Shown here: positions 25,162 to 33,551 of the stretch, piece after piece
Layout of the letters: the number at the start of each line of letters is the position of its first letter
Position numbering within the stretch: the stretch's first letter is position 1
The notes under the pieces: model-generated
Database searches by the model: none
What the model saw: the letters and a program-made list of their open reading frames with translations, nothing else
Told to the model about the DNA's origin: nothing
Assembly (NCBI GenBank): GCA_002842495.1
Contig: PHDB01000039.1
Span: 1-34,579, forward strand
DNA length: 34,579 nucleotides
Source: Bacteroidetes bacterium HGW-Bacteroidetes-6
Lineage (GTDB): Bacteria; Bacteroidota; Bacteroidia; Bacteroidales; DTU049
Direction of reading: 5' to 3'
Program-made: the position numbers and the translations under genes

Positions 25162-27894
25162 TTAATTATCAATACTTTTTATTCTGTAAAGATCATTATC
25201 GACTGCACTACACATTTTTTCAATATTAAGGTTCAAACCGAGAAAAGCTTTTATCTTTCTGGCAGTACTTTCGGGTTGGTTAATGGTTTCAGCATAGTTG
25301 ACATGCAGAACCTCCATATTGTGTGTTTTTGTAAACCATTGTATCATTTTTACAATGTGTTTCTTATACCTGTTTTCGAGTATTAACGGATAAGCTGCAT
25401 TTTCTTTTCCAATGAATTTTTGTTGCGACATTACAATTTCTTGAATATTTCTGTTCATGAAAATCACTTTATATTTTCTGTTTTGAGGCAAATACTTCAG
25501 TAAATCCGATATTACCTTAACTGCTTTTCCGCTTGAATCTTCGAGCCAATTGGTATTTCGAGCCGAATTTTTCACTTCCTCGAGCTCAAAGTAACCTTTT
25601 GGATTGTTGCTATCGGGTTTGCGTTTTTTATCGGTCAGAACTTCTAGCCCACCAGCTTCGAGCATCTGCATCATGAGTGATGTTCCCGAACGTGGGAGGC
25701 CACTAACTATATAAACCAAATCTTTTGACTTTAACACTTTTCTTGAAGCCAAAATGGGCTTGTTTTCGTCAGAAAGTTCGGGTATTTTATTGGTTTCGCT
25801 TGAAACGAATTGCTCGTTGAGCGACAAAATACGGTTTAGTTTGTCTTTATCGGCCGGGTCTTGAGAGTAGATCTCAATAAGGGTATTTTTAGCTTTTCCA
25901 ATACCAGGGTTCATTTGCAGGCATGTTTCGAGCGCCAAGGAAGCTCTTTTATAATCTTCCATTTTGAATAAAGCCAAACCCAGATAGAAATGCGAAACTG
26001 CATTGTAATACTGTAGATTAATTGCATCAAGAGCAGCTTCGGCCGATTCCTCCCATTGTTTGAGAGTGAACAACACTTTAGATTTCCCGAGCAGAGCAGG
26101 AACAAATTCAGTGTTATGATGCAGGATTTCGTTGAAAATTTCAAGGGCTTTTTTATACTTTTTTAACGATGTTAGCGCTTTGGCGTAGAGCATTTTTGCT
26201 TGTATCGACTGCGATAACCCCTTTCCACCTGATTCAAGCAACGCAACACACTCTTTTGCTTGGCCATTTGCAAACAATATCTGAGCTTCAATAACAATAC
26301 TGTGCTCAATATCGAGCCTATATTGCTTGAATTTTCTGAAATTTTTAATTAGCGGGTGTTTATGATTGAGATGCTTTTCTTGTTTTTTTATTTCAGCTAA
26401 AAGGCTATTATAATCTGTAGCATCAATTAGTTTCTGCGTTTCAGCTCTAAACTGAGTAAGTGCCGACATTGCTTCTTCCACTTGATTCAATTCTTTAAGG
26501 CAATCAATAAAACGAAATACAATCCTACCTTCGGTCATGTGTTTTGGAAGAAGTGCTTCGAGCACATCCTTTGCTTCGGCAAGCCGGCCTGCACCCATTA
26601 AAACTCTGGCAAGGTTGTATTGAAGCTCATCAATTGTTTTTCCAACAGATTCGCCCTCGTCGCCACCCGGATCTTCGATGTAACCTAGTTCAACAAGTTG
26701 TTTGATGGCTGCAGCCGATTCAGCACTGTTGTCTTCCTCAATATCAGGTAATTCTCCAAAATTCCCATCCATGCTTTCAAAGCTGTTAACGATGTCAATT
26801 CTGTGTTTTTTCACGAAAGCCTGAACAAGAGGAATTCCATCCATGTCTTTTGCTACAGGTAATCCAAGAATAGTCAATATTGTCGGAGTGATATCGAGCA
26901 GGCTCGCACCATAAATTCGTTCATCCTTTTTAACCCCAGGTCCACACATAGCAAACATACCATATTCGCGGTGTTGGGTAGCAGGACCGGCAGGCTCGAA
27001 AGGATTGCCTGCAATTCGATTTTTCCCCGATTTAAATCCATGATCAGAAACAAGAATTACAGTGGTATCGGTACCAGCCGATTTTATCAATTGCTGCAGC
27101 ATTAAATCCATCATTTTATAGGCCGACTTCACTACCTCGCTGTACAACTCAAAATCCCGGTCTTTTGTCCATGCTGGTTTAGGTGGATGAAAATTGATGA
27201 ATCCATGACAGAAATGATCGATGGTATCGAAATATACACCAGCAAAATCCCAATCGCTGTTTTCGAGACACCACGTTGCAGTAGTTTGAATTGATGCGGC
27301 TTCCGAAATTAAGTTTCCAATTGTAGCCACACGCCGATCGGTTTCTTGATTTATTTCCTTAAGTTTTGGGATGAACGACGCAATATGCTGACTGCTTAAT
27401 TCCATGGGGTGAACGCGCAAATGACGCATCAAATCGCTCAGATGTTCCGGATGAACACTTCGTGGAGGCATTTCCCAGGTATTTTCGATTGCATCGGTTT
27501 TATGGAACAGGTTTGAAACCATTATTCCGTCAATGGGTTCGGCTGGATTTGATGGCCACCAACCAATCACATTCGATTTTAATCCATATTGCATTAAAAT
27601 ATTCCAAATAGCTTTGCACTTACGCGATTTCGACGAAACTGGTCTGATACCTGAGCCATCGGGCAGGGGTTCAACAAAACCCAATATTCCATGTTTGTCG
27701 GGGCGTTTTCCCGTGGCAATCGATGTCCATAGCATTGGCGAAAATGGGGGCTCTAATGTAGAAAGATTTCCCATTACACCAGTGCTGATTATTTTTTCTA
27801 ATCCGGGCATTTCGCCTGCCTCAACAAGAGGAAGAGCTATATCCCAATCAGCGGCATCCCACCCAACAAGTAAAACTTTATTTTTCTGTTTCAT
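25162..27894 (-). CDS. Alkaline-phosphatase-superfamily / TPR / sulfotransferase-like fusion protein
   Basis: 910 residues from the ATG at 27894 (MKQKNKVLLVGWDAADWD). Domain 1 (about 5-365) is a nucleotide-pyrophosphatase-type alkaline phosphatase fold with a full metal set: Asp13 in GWDAADWD, the Thr/Ser nucleophile region LWTSIATGKRPDKHGI (57-58), FDTIDHFCH (Asp223, His227), VSDHGF (Asp284, His285) and TQHREYG (His308). The middle (about 420-700) has several tetratricopeptide-like repeats, such as AKALTSLKKYKKALEIFNEI and YLGLALFKMEDYKRASLALE. The C-terminal part (about 726-910) is a P-loop sulfotransferase-like domain: IVSGLPRSGTSLMMQMLEAG (730-749) matches the 5'-phosphosulfate loop and IFMNRNIQEIVMSQQKF the 3'-phosphate site. 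No signal peptide is visible, so it is predicted cytoplasmic. The start overlaps the preceding 85-residue ORF by 17 nt. The substrate is unknown. Confidence 0.88.
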   Translation of the reverse strand: MKQKNKVLLVGWDAADWDIALPLVEAGEMPGLEKIISTGVMGNLSTLEPPFSPMLWTSIATGKRPDKHGILGFVEPLPDGSGIRPVSSKSRKCKAIWNILMQYGLKSNVIGWWPSNPAEPIDGIMVSNLFHKTDAIENTWEMPPRSVHPEHLSDLMRHLRVHPMELSSQHIASFIPKLKEINQETDRRVATIGNLISEAASIQTTATWCLENSDWDFAGVYFDTIDHFCHGFINFHPPKPAWTKDRDFELYSEVVKSAYKMMDLMLQQLIKSAGTDTTVILVSDHGFKSGKNRIAGNPFEPAGPATQHREYGMFAMCGPGVKKDERIYGASLLDITPTILTILGLPVAKDMDGIPLVQAFVKKHRIDIVNSFESMDGNFGELPDIEEDNSAESAAAIKQLVELGYIEDPGGDEGESVGKTIDELQYNLARVLMGAGRLAEAKDVLEALLPKHMTEGRIVFRFIDCLKELNQVEEAMSALTQFRAETQKLIDATDYNSLLAEIKKQEKHLNHKHPLIKNFRKFKQYRLDIEHSIVIEAQILFANGQAKECVALLESGGKGLSQSIQAKMLYAKALTSLKKYKKALEIFNEILHHNTEFVPALLGKSKVLFTLKQWEESAEAALDAINLQYYNAVSHFYLGLALFKMEDYKRASLALETCLQMNPGIGKAKNTLIEIYSQDPADKDKLNRILSLNEQFVSSETNKIPELSDENKPILASRKVLKSKDLVYIVSGLPRSGTSLMMQMLEAGGLEVLTDKKRKPDSNNPKGYFELEEVKNSARNTNWLEDSSGKAVKVISDLLKYLPQNRKYKVIFMNRNIQEIVMSQQKFIGKENAAYPLILENRYKKHIVKMIQWFTKTHNMEVLHVNYAETINQPESTARKIKAFLGLNLNIEKMCSAVDNDLYRIKSIDN

Positions 27895-28135
27895 TATTCT
27901 TGGTTTGTTTGGTGAGTATTTCATTAGGATTCTTAAATCCAATGTCTTTTCGGTACTTTCGTATGGCAATTAGTCCACGATATCCCGTGCAAAGTAATGC
28001 CATAGAACCTTGTTGGTCTATTTCGATTGGTTTGTCCTGCAAATCTGTGATTTTATACTCTGTACTGTATAAGTTTGATAATATTTCCGCAGATTCTTTC
28101 GAAATGATACGTTTTGCTTCTTTTTTTTCTTTCAT
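27878..28135 (-). CDS. 85-residue protein of unknown function, coupled to the fusion gene
   Basis: 85 residues, very basic at the start (MKEKKEAKRIISKESAEILS) and with a core KPIEIDQQGSMALLCTGYRG followed by LIAIRKYRKDIG. There is no signal peptide or membrane helix, and I recognise no family. Its 3' end overlaps the fusion gene by 17 nt, so the ribosome could re-start directly. A near-perfect promoter (28140-28170) ends 5 nt before the ATG. It might be a small cofactor or regulator of the fusion protein; this is an inference from the overlap only. Confidence 0.7.
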   Translation of the reverse strand: MKEKKEAKRIISKESAEILSNLYSTEYKITDLQDKPIEIDQQGSMALLCTGYRGLIAIRKYRKDIGFKNPNEILTKQTKNNETEK

Positions 28136-28139
28136 ACAG

Positions 28140-28170
28140 CAAAACTATACTTTTTTTGGGTTTCCCCAAA
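28140..28170 (-). promoter_or_regulatory. Textbook Bacteroidota promoter for the 85-residue ORF and fusion gene
   Basis: On the minus strand TTTG (28170-28167) and TAGTTTTG (28147-28140) are separated by exactly 19 nt, the ideal -33/-7 layout. The predicted transcript start lies at or next to the ATG at 28135, suggesting an essentially leaderless mRNA. Confidence 0.75.
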
Positions 28171-28235
28171 TGAAATTACTGAGAAGTTAATCATCATATT
28201 TTCATTTTTTTTTCGTCCCAACATAAAAATTGTTT

Positions 28236-28243
28236 TACTTTTG
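28236..28243 (+). promoter_or_regulatory. Candidate -7 element for the DUF6580 gene
   Basis: TACTTTTG fits TAnnTTTG and ends 18 nt before the ATG at 28261. No good -33 element is visible; the upstream region is a T-rich run. Confidence 0.5.
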
Positions 28244-28260
28244 CATCAAATCTCAATTGT

Positions 28261-28791
28261 ATGAAAGACAAGGCTACTGTTTTGCGTATTGTTCTGTTGG
28301 TCAGTATTATGGCTTTATTCGCTTTTCTGAGGGTTTATATTGATATTCCTAATTTTTCGCCGGTTGCAGCAATTGCATTGTTTGGTGGAACCTTTATCAG
28401 CCGCAAAGCCTGGGCAATGCTTGTTCCATTGGCAATTCTGTTTGTAAGTGATGCCATTATAGGATTCTACAGTCCTTTTCTGATGGCGTTTGTGTATGTA
28501 TCGTTTGCAATGATTGCTGGCATCGGTTTCTGGCTTCGCAACAATATGAAGGTTCAGAATGTAATAGGTGCCTCATTGTTTTCATCTGTATTGTTTTTTG
28601 CCCTTACCAATCTGGGTGTTTGGGCCGAAGGTCTTTGGTATCCGATGACACTGACAGGTCTTGGTGAGTGCTTTACCATGGCTATTCCTTTCTTTCGCTA
28701 CGAAGTTGCCGGAACCATGCTCTTCACACTTGTTTTCTTTGGAATTTATCAGCTCTCTATTACCAAAATAAGCGTTTTCAAAACAGCTTAA
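28261..28791 (+). CDS. DUF6580-family putative membrane transporter
   Basis: A 176-residue integral membrane protein with five to six hydrophobic helices (about 8-26, 34-50, 52-70, 74-92, 102-122, 150-170). The first loop PNFSPVAAIALFGGTFISRK is the feature I associate with the DUF6580 'putative transport protein' family, which has ECF S-component-like properties. Its helices and small size fit a substrate-binding S component for a micronutrient, but no ECF ATPase is present in the window and the substrate cannot be assigned. It ends with a terminator, so it is probably monocistronic. The next gene, 28861, is on the same strand after the terminator. Confidence 0.8.
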   Translation: MKDKATVLRIVLLVSIMALFAFLRVYIDIPNFSPVAAIALFGGTFISRKAWAMLVPLAILFVSDAIIGFYSPFLMAFVYVSFAMIAGIGFWLRNNMKVQNVIGASLFSSVLFFALTNLGVWAEGLWYPMTLTGLGECFTMAIPFFRYEVAGTMLFTLVFFGIYQLSITKISVFKTA

Positions 28792-28815
28792 TAGCGGTAA
28801 CAATATTTTATGCCT

Positions 28816-28845
28816 AAGCACAGAGTCATTTCTGTGCTTTTTTTA
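28816..28845 (+). terminator. Rho-independent terminator after the DUF6580 gene
   Basis: A 9-bp stem AAGCACAGA (28816-28824) and TCTGTGCTT (28831-28839) with a 6-nt loop GTCATT, followed by a T-run to about 28844. It lies 24 nt past the stop codon and just before the saccharopine-dehydrogenase-like gene. Confidence 0.8.
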
Positions 28846-28860
28846 TATTTACCAAAAAAA

Positions 28861-29985
28861 ATGAGCAAAATAATTGTTTTGGGAGCTGGCATGGTTGGTC
28901 GTGCTATTGCGTTGGACTTAGCTAAAACACATCAGGTTACTTCGGTCGATTTGCAGCAAGCATCGCTCGATACAATCAATAATCAGCAGATCTCAAAGGT
29001 TCAAGCCGATTTGTCCGATACCGACCAGATTAAGCAATTGGTTGAAGGATTCGATTTGGTTGTTTCGGCAGTTCCGGGTTTTATGGGATTCAGAACCTTG
29101 ACCGCAATTATTGAAGCAGGGAAAAATTTTGTTGATATTTCGTTTCTTCCCGAAGATATTTTGCAACTGTCGGAATTGGCAACTCAAAGAAATGTAATTG
29201 GAATTGCCGATATGGGCGTGGCGCCGGGAATGCCCAATTTTATTGCTGGCTACTATTATGGTCGAATGAAAATGAATCATTTCGAATATATGGTGGGCGG
29301 ACTACCATTCGAAAGACGTTTTCCATTTGAATACAAAGCTCCGTTTTCGCCTATTGATGTGGTAGAAGAATATACAAGGCCCGCCCGTATGAAAGAAAAC
29401 GGTGTTGTTTTGTCGAAACCAGCGATGAGCGATCCTGAATTGCTGAATTTTTCGCCGGTAGGAACGCTCGAAGCTTTTAATACCGACGGATTGCGTTCTT
29501 TGCTCTTTACCTTGCCCGATGTGCCGAATATGAAAGAAAAAACACTGCGCTATCCGGGTCATATTCGGCTGATTCATTCGCTGATGGCAGCCGGTTTTTT
29601 TTCGGAAACAGCCATTAAAGTGAAAAATACAGAAGTAGTGCCATTCGAATTCACAACCAATCTTCTCTTTAAATCGTGGAAACTTCAGCCCGAAGAACGC
29701 GAATTTACTGTAATGCGGGTGAAACTCGATGGAGAAAAAGATGGCAAAAAGACAGAAATTGTTTACGATTTATTCGATGAATACGATCCGTCGGAAAAGA
29801 TTTCGTCGATGGCTCGCACAACTGGTTTTACCGCAACAGCTGGGGCCGAACTTATTCTACAGAATTATTTTACGCAAAAGGGCGTTTTTCCCCCCGAATT
29901 GGTTGGTGCCGACGAAAATTGTTTTCAGTTTGTGCTCGACTATTTGGCAAAGCGAAACGTGAAGTATGTTGTGAGCGAGAAATAG
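28861..29985 (+). CDS. Saccharopine-dehydrogenase-family NAD(P)-binding protein
   Basis: 374 residues from the ATG at 28861 (MSKIIVLGAGMVGRAIALDL); an upstream ATG at 28810 lies in the previous terminator and is rejected. The N-terminal Rossmann fold has GAGMVG (8-13). SVDLQQASLDTIN and VQADLSDTDQIKQLV follow, then VVSAVPGFMGF and VDISFLPEDI. The middle has IADMGVAPGMPNFIAGYY, typical of the saccharopine/lysine-ketoglutarate reductase-like group. It contains the reductase-type C-terminal domain (PFSPIDVVEEYTRPARMKEN, KTLRYPGHIRLIHSLMAAGF). It could be a lysine-catabolic or carboxynorspermidine-type enzyme; the true substrate is not clear. Only 15 nt separate it from the terminator hairpin, and a poor -7 (TATATTTA, 28844-28851) lies in that stretch. 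Confidence 0.88.
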   Translation: MSKIIVLGAGMVGRAIALDLAKTHQVTSVDLQQASLDTINNQQISKVQADLSDTDQIKQLVEGFDLVVSAVPGFMGFRTLTAIIEAGKNFVDISFLPEDILQLSELATQRNVIGIADMGVAPGMPNFIAGYYYGRMKMNHFEYMVGGLPFERRFPFEYKAPFSPIDVVEEYTRPARMKENGVVLSKPAMSDPELLNFSPVGTLEAFNTDGLRSLLFTLPDVPNMKEKTLRYPGHIRLIHSLMAAGFFSETAIKVKNTEVVPFEFTTNLLFKSWKLQPEEREFTVMRVKLDGEKDGKKTEIVYDLFDEYDPSEKISSMARTTGFTATAGAELILQNYFTQKGVFPPELVGADENCFQFVLDYLAKRNVKYVVSEK

Positions 29986-30011
29986 TGTCTATTTCACAAT
30001 CACTATTTTTT
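29980..30011. terminator. Convergent terminator-like hairpin overlapping two gene ends
   Basis: AAATAGTG (29980-29987) and CACTATTT (30001-30008) can pair around a 13-nt loop, followed by TTT. The hairpin spans the stop codons of the plus-strand dehydrogenase (29985) and the minus-strand protease (29989), which are only 3 nt apart. It is AT-rich and so of moderate strength. Confidence 0.45.
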
Positions 30012-31392
30012 CTGAACATTGTATGCTATTCGAGGAAAGTTTGATTTCGAATGCACCGGCAGGCAATTCCGAAATTTCAATGCTTCCGTTGCTGAATCCA
30101 GTTTTGACAAGTTGGCCCGAAATGTTGAATATTTGGTATTGAACCGTTTCGTTTGCAGTATTTTCGAAGAATACTTCATTTTTTGCCGGGTTGGGGAAGA
30201 ATAGAGATGCTGCATCCTTTTCGTTTTCTTCGATAGAGGCACTAACCGGAATAATATTCAATACAATACCTTCCAATACTCCCATGCTATAGGGAAAAGA
30301 TGGGTCGGGAACCAGCCACCATCCGTCGTTTGAACCACCCCAGCCAAAATTGATATGGAAATATCCATCGGTATTGTATCCATCCACAACCACATTGTGT
30401 CCAACGCTCCAAGCCGAATCGACCACCGCCAAATGTGCCGGATAGCCAAGTTTCATATTGTCGATAAGCATATTATACATTATTGAATCGGTTGTTGTAA
30501 GGAGTTGCGAATTTACAAAACCAAAACGCTGATAGGCAGTGTAAGCCTGATTTACAGAAAATGTTCCCGAACCAGCCGAAGTATAAACCTGCACACAGGC
30601 TGTTCCACAGGCAAATGTCAGAGCTGCAGCCGAAGCACCTGATGCATCTGTTCCACTTTGATATAAAATGTCGATCGAATCGAGCCAGGCACTCAAATCA
30701 GGAAACGAAAGAAATGACAACGAATCCCAATCGTCGTCGATATAATAATTTCGCCCCGCATAGTTGTGATGGTAATCGTCGGCATCGTCGAAACGGGTGT
30801 TTTGGGTCGTTTTCAGATAATTGATTATTTGAGCCATTGCTGTTGCCGGACAACCCGTATAACTTCGTGTTGAGGTTACCGGATCCATGGGGCAAAACTG
30901 GTTGTATGGTGCCGATTGTGTCCAGTGTGTTTCAATCCATCCTCCTGTGCTTGTGCTACCTGCTGGTGGCCAAACCTGATATTTTGCAATTGGAGTAAGT
31001 CCATCGATAAAACGGATCCATTGAAATTTAATATTTGTTTTTTGTTCAGTGTTGTAATGTTCGAAGGCAGTCAAACGATTATTGATATCTGCTTCTAAAA
31101 TTTCAGCAAAGGGTTGTTGAGAATCGAATTGAGAAGTGTTCGACCAGGCCAATACAGGTTGTACACGTTGGTCGGCAGCAACAATAACATATTGATGCGG
31201 CTCGGCTTGAACAATAAAATACATGGTGTCACCTGTTGAAGACGTATATGGCTCAACCGAAGCGACCAAACAATTCATGAGGTTTTGCTGAATAAATTCG
31301 TTGGCAACCCCCATTGCCATCTCCCGATTTATTTTCTGGCTAAAACCGACCAAGGATGCCAGAATAAATAGAATAGAAAAAATATTGCGCAT
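29989..31392 (-). CDS. C10-family (streptopain-like) cysteine protease with T9SS sorting domain
   Basis: 467 residues from the ATG at 31392 (MRNIFSILFILASLVGFSQ, signal peptide). A propeptide-like region (about 20-135) precedes the catalytic domain. Cys181 lies in YTGCPATAMAQIINYLK, where most C10 enzymes have GCVATAMAQ. His332 is in WSVGHNVVVDGYN, and FHINFGWGGSNDGWW supplies the aromatic/Asn region near the active site. The final 75 residues (LFFPNPAKNEVFFENT, YQIFNISGQLVKTGFSNGSI, then PAGAFEIKLSSNSIQCSEKI) form a type A sorting domain. The protein should be exported by the type IX system as a proenzyme and matured outside. The upstream TTG start proposed by position alone is rejected. The convergent dehydrogenase ends 3 nt away. 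Confidence 0.93.
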   Translation of the reverse strand: MRNIFSILFILASLVGFSQKINREMAMGVANEFIQQNLMNCLVASVEPYTSSTGDTMYFIVQAEPHQYVIVAADQRVQPVLAWSNTSQFDSQQPFAEILEADINNRLTAFEHYNTEQKTNIKFQWIRFIDGLTPIAKYQVWPPAGSTSTGGWIETHWTQSAPYNQFCPMDPVTSTRSYTGCPATAMAQIINYLKTTQNTRFDDADDYHHNYAGRNYYIDDDWDSLSFLSFPDLSAWLDSIDILYQSGTDASGASAAALTFACGTACVQVYTSAGSGTFSVNQAYTAYQRFGFVNSQLLTTTDSIMYNMLIDNMKLGYPAHLAVVDSAWSVGHNVVVDGYNTDGYFHINFGWGGSNDGWWLVPDPSFPYSMGVLEGIVLNIIPVSASIEENEKDAASLFFPNPAKNEVFFENTANETVQYQIFNISGQLVKTGFSNGSIEISELPAGAFEIKLSSNSIQCSEKIVIVK

Positions 31393-31423
31393 TTTTTTGG
31401 GGTGCAAGTTAAAAATAATAAAT

Positions 31424-31448
31424 AAAAAAAGCGCCCTAAGGCGCTTTT
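31424..31448 (-). terminator. Rho-independent terminator after the CARDB protein gene
   Basis: AAAAGCGCC (31427-31435), loop CTAA, GGCGCTTTT (31440-31448). Read on the minus strand, the stem is followed by a U-tract (complement of the A-run at 31424-31430), placing it just past the stop codon at 31461. It also insulates the C10 protease gene, which starts 32 nt further on. Confidence 0.85.
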
Positions 31449-31460
31449 CAGAAAGAAAAA

Positions 31461-33443
31461 TTATTCAATAATAATTTTGTCGAAATGTTGTTCGGCTCCG
31501 GAATTCCACGACAGAATATAGGTGCCGCTGTTTAAATTGCTGAGCGAAATATTCAGATTGAGTGTGCCTGCAGGTACTTGCTCGCTGTAAACAATACGTC
31601 CGGCTATGTCGGCAATCTGAATTTGAGTAGTCATGCTTGTTGTGTTTGCAAAAGCAACTGTGATATTTTCAGTAGCAGGAACCGGGAAAACAACAAAAGC
31701 ATTCTTATCCATTTCAGTAAACCCAATATTGCTTTGAGAATTTGTCAGGATCGGATGAATGAAACGGGCTGTCATTATTCCGGAAGCTGTCCATCCACTG
31801 CTTGATATGTAGAAGAAATTAGTTCCCGGTGTGAATATTGAAGCAGATTGTGCTAAATTAATAGTGGTATTGGCTCCTTCGTAGCAACCAAAAGCATAGG
31901 TTCCGGCTGCTAAAGCAATAGGAGTCGCAAATTGCAGATAATATGTGTTGATAGTAGAATCAATAATGGTGACTTCGCCTAAAGCAATTTCGGTAGTTGG
32001 TATACCTCCAGCCATGTTGTAAACAACTGCGTAAGTGGTGTCGTCTTGTACAGGGGTCGCTAACTGAATCCAGATTCCCCCCAGTGTATCCGCATTTGTC
32101 AATTCGTACATTGCAGCAGCATATGCCCAGTCTATTGAAGATACAGCATAACCGGATCCACCGTTGGGAATTCCATTATCGCGTGCAAAAACAGAGTCGG
32201 TAACGGCAAAATTAAAACTCAATGTGTCGTTCGAAGGATCGGTGTCGGTGATTGAAGCGTTTGGTCGGACAGTTACTGCTACCGTGTAGGTTCCTGTTCC
32301 GTTTGCTGGCAAAAACCCCGTTGTAGTTAGAGTTCCTGTTCCTGCACTGGCAACCAAAGTTGCAAAAACTGTTTCAGAAGAAATCAGACTACCATTGTGC
32401 AAATATTCAACATCAGCATATAGGGTATCAATTGTTGAGGCTCCTGCATTGCGATATCCAATAGAAAAAGTTTCAGAAAATACTTGTGTAGAAGGGATTT
32501 GTGAGTAACCAAGAGTTGGTTTAACAGATGTAACTTCTACATCGTCGCTAAATGGAGATGGATCAATTTCGAATGCAAAAATGACATTATCAGGATTTCC
32601 TTGTATACAACCTATCAGCGATGTTTGCCCAGACACTAACTGTGTTGTGATGAATGCTCCACCAGCAAGTGATCCTGTTATTAAACCGTATGTAGATCCA
32701 ATGCTGGTAAACAAATCGTAGTCGTAAAGAGTCGGTGTTCCTGCGGGCAGTTTAAGCGCAGTCATTTGACAAGAATTTAGCCCACCTTGGTGAAAAACCC
32801 AAAGATATGGACCTCCGGTTGAAATATTGTCAATAGCTGCACCGTACATACCGGTTAAAGTATGTGTAGTAGCCGGGATTGTTGAAAGTACTGCTCCGCT
32901 CATGCTGATTGCATCGATATCGGTATTGAAATTTCCAGTCCAAAAACCACCTGAACCGCCATCAAGAGTTGGGTCGTAGGTCAAAAAACGTGATGTGTTA
33001 ACAGATGAACTTGTTATATGTGGTGGCGCCAATAATTGAGTTGTCGGATTTACTCTGTAAATAGTATTGGTATTAGTTCCCATATATAAGTAAGTCCCAT
33101 CTGTCGTAATTGAACGGGTTCCGGTTAATCCAGCAATCACAAATTCTGAAATAAGCGAACCATTGATGTCAAATCGATATAATGTATCATATTGCCATCT
33201 AGCTACCCAGAATTCGTTGTTGTAAAAAGCAACTCCTGCCATTCCAACATCACCATTGGTAGAATCGGTTGCACTGAAAGACATTTGAAGGTCCCAATGC
33301 GCTTTGCTGTTAGGATAGGAATAATTTGGACTTGAATTCCCCACAAATTCACTTTGTCCATAGTAGGGGAGTTGAGTCTCAGTTTGTGCCATCATTGATA
33401 TTGAAATTAAAACAGCAATGAATGATAAAAGTAATTGTTTCAT
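31461..33443 (-). CDS. T9SS-sorted secreted protein with propeller-like and CARDB domains
   Basis: 660 residues from the ATG at 33443 (MKQLLLSFIAVLISISMMAQ, signal peptide). The first 285 residues look like a repeated beta-propeller: WDLQMSFSATDSTNGDVGMA, FYNNEFWVARWQYDTLYRFD, SITTDGTYLYMGTNTNTIYR. A CARDB-like domain follows (about 300-420: DDVEVTSVKPTLGYSQIPST, FSIGYRNAGASTIDTLYADV, SDTDPSNDTLSF-like end). A Ig/jelly-roll-like region with LGGIWIQLATPVQDDTTYAV comes next. The C-terminus is a type A sorting domain (VFPVPATENITVAFANTTSM ... IQIADIAGRIVYSEQV ... GTYILSWNSGAEQHFDKIII). Function is unknown; adhesion is plausible for such surface proteins. A -7 box lies at 33467-33474. Confidence 0.9.
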   Translation of the reverse strand: MKQLLLSFIAVLISISMMAQTETQLPYYGQSEFVGNSSPNYSYPNSKAHWDLQMSFSATDSTNGDVGMAGVAFYNNEFWVARWQYDTLYRFDINGSLISEFVIAGLTGTRSITTDGTYLYMGTNTNTIYRVNPTTQLLAPPHITSSSVNTSRFLTYDPTLDGGSGGFWTGNFNTDIDAISMSGAVLSTIPATTHTLTGMYGAAIDNISTGGPYLWVFHQGGLNSCQMTALKLPAGTPTLYDYDLFTSIGSTYGLITGSLAGGAFITTQLVSGQTSLIGCIQGNPDNVIFAFEIDPSPFSDDVEVTSVKPTLGYSQIPSTQVFSETFSIGYRNAGASTIDTLYADVEYLHNGSLISSETVFATLVASAGTGTLTTTGFLPANGTGTYTVAVTVRPNASITDTDPSNDTLSFNFAVTDSVFARDNGIPNGGSGYAVSSIDWAYAAAMYELTNADTLGGIWIQLATPVQDDTTYAVVYNMAGGIPTTEIALGEVTIIDSTINTYYLQFATPIALAAGTYAFGCYEGANTTINLAQSASIFTPGTNFFYISSSGWTASGIMTARFIHPILTNSQSNIGFTEMDKNAFVVFPVPATENITVAFANTTSMTTQIQIADIAGRIVYSEQVPAGTLNLNISLSNLNSGTYILSWNSGAEQHFDKIIIE

Positions 33444-33466
33444 GAAATAAGTTTTGGTTTGTAGTG

Positions 33467-33474
33467 CAAAAATA
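33467..33474 (-). promoter_or_regulatory. Candidate -7 element for the CARDB protein gene
   Basis: Minus-strand 33474-33467 reads TATTTTTG, matching TAnnTTTG, ending 24 nt before the ATG at 33443. The nearest TTTG (33489-33486) is only 11 nt away, so no good -33 is seen. Confidence 0.45.
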
Positions 33475-33551
33475 CAAAAATTGATCAAATGAAGGAAAGA
33501 TAGATGTTTTGAAGAAAGAAATATTCCAAACGTTAAATTATTAAATAAATG

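Noticed and set aside
28810..28860. Longer start of the saccharopine-dehydrogenase-like gene at 28810
   Set aside because: The extension runs through the terminator hairpin of the preceding gene, and the Rossmann motif starts right after the ATG at 28861.
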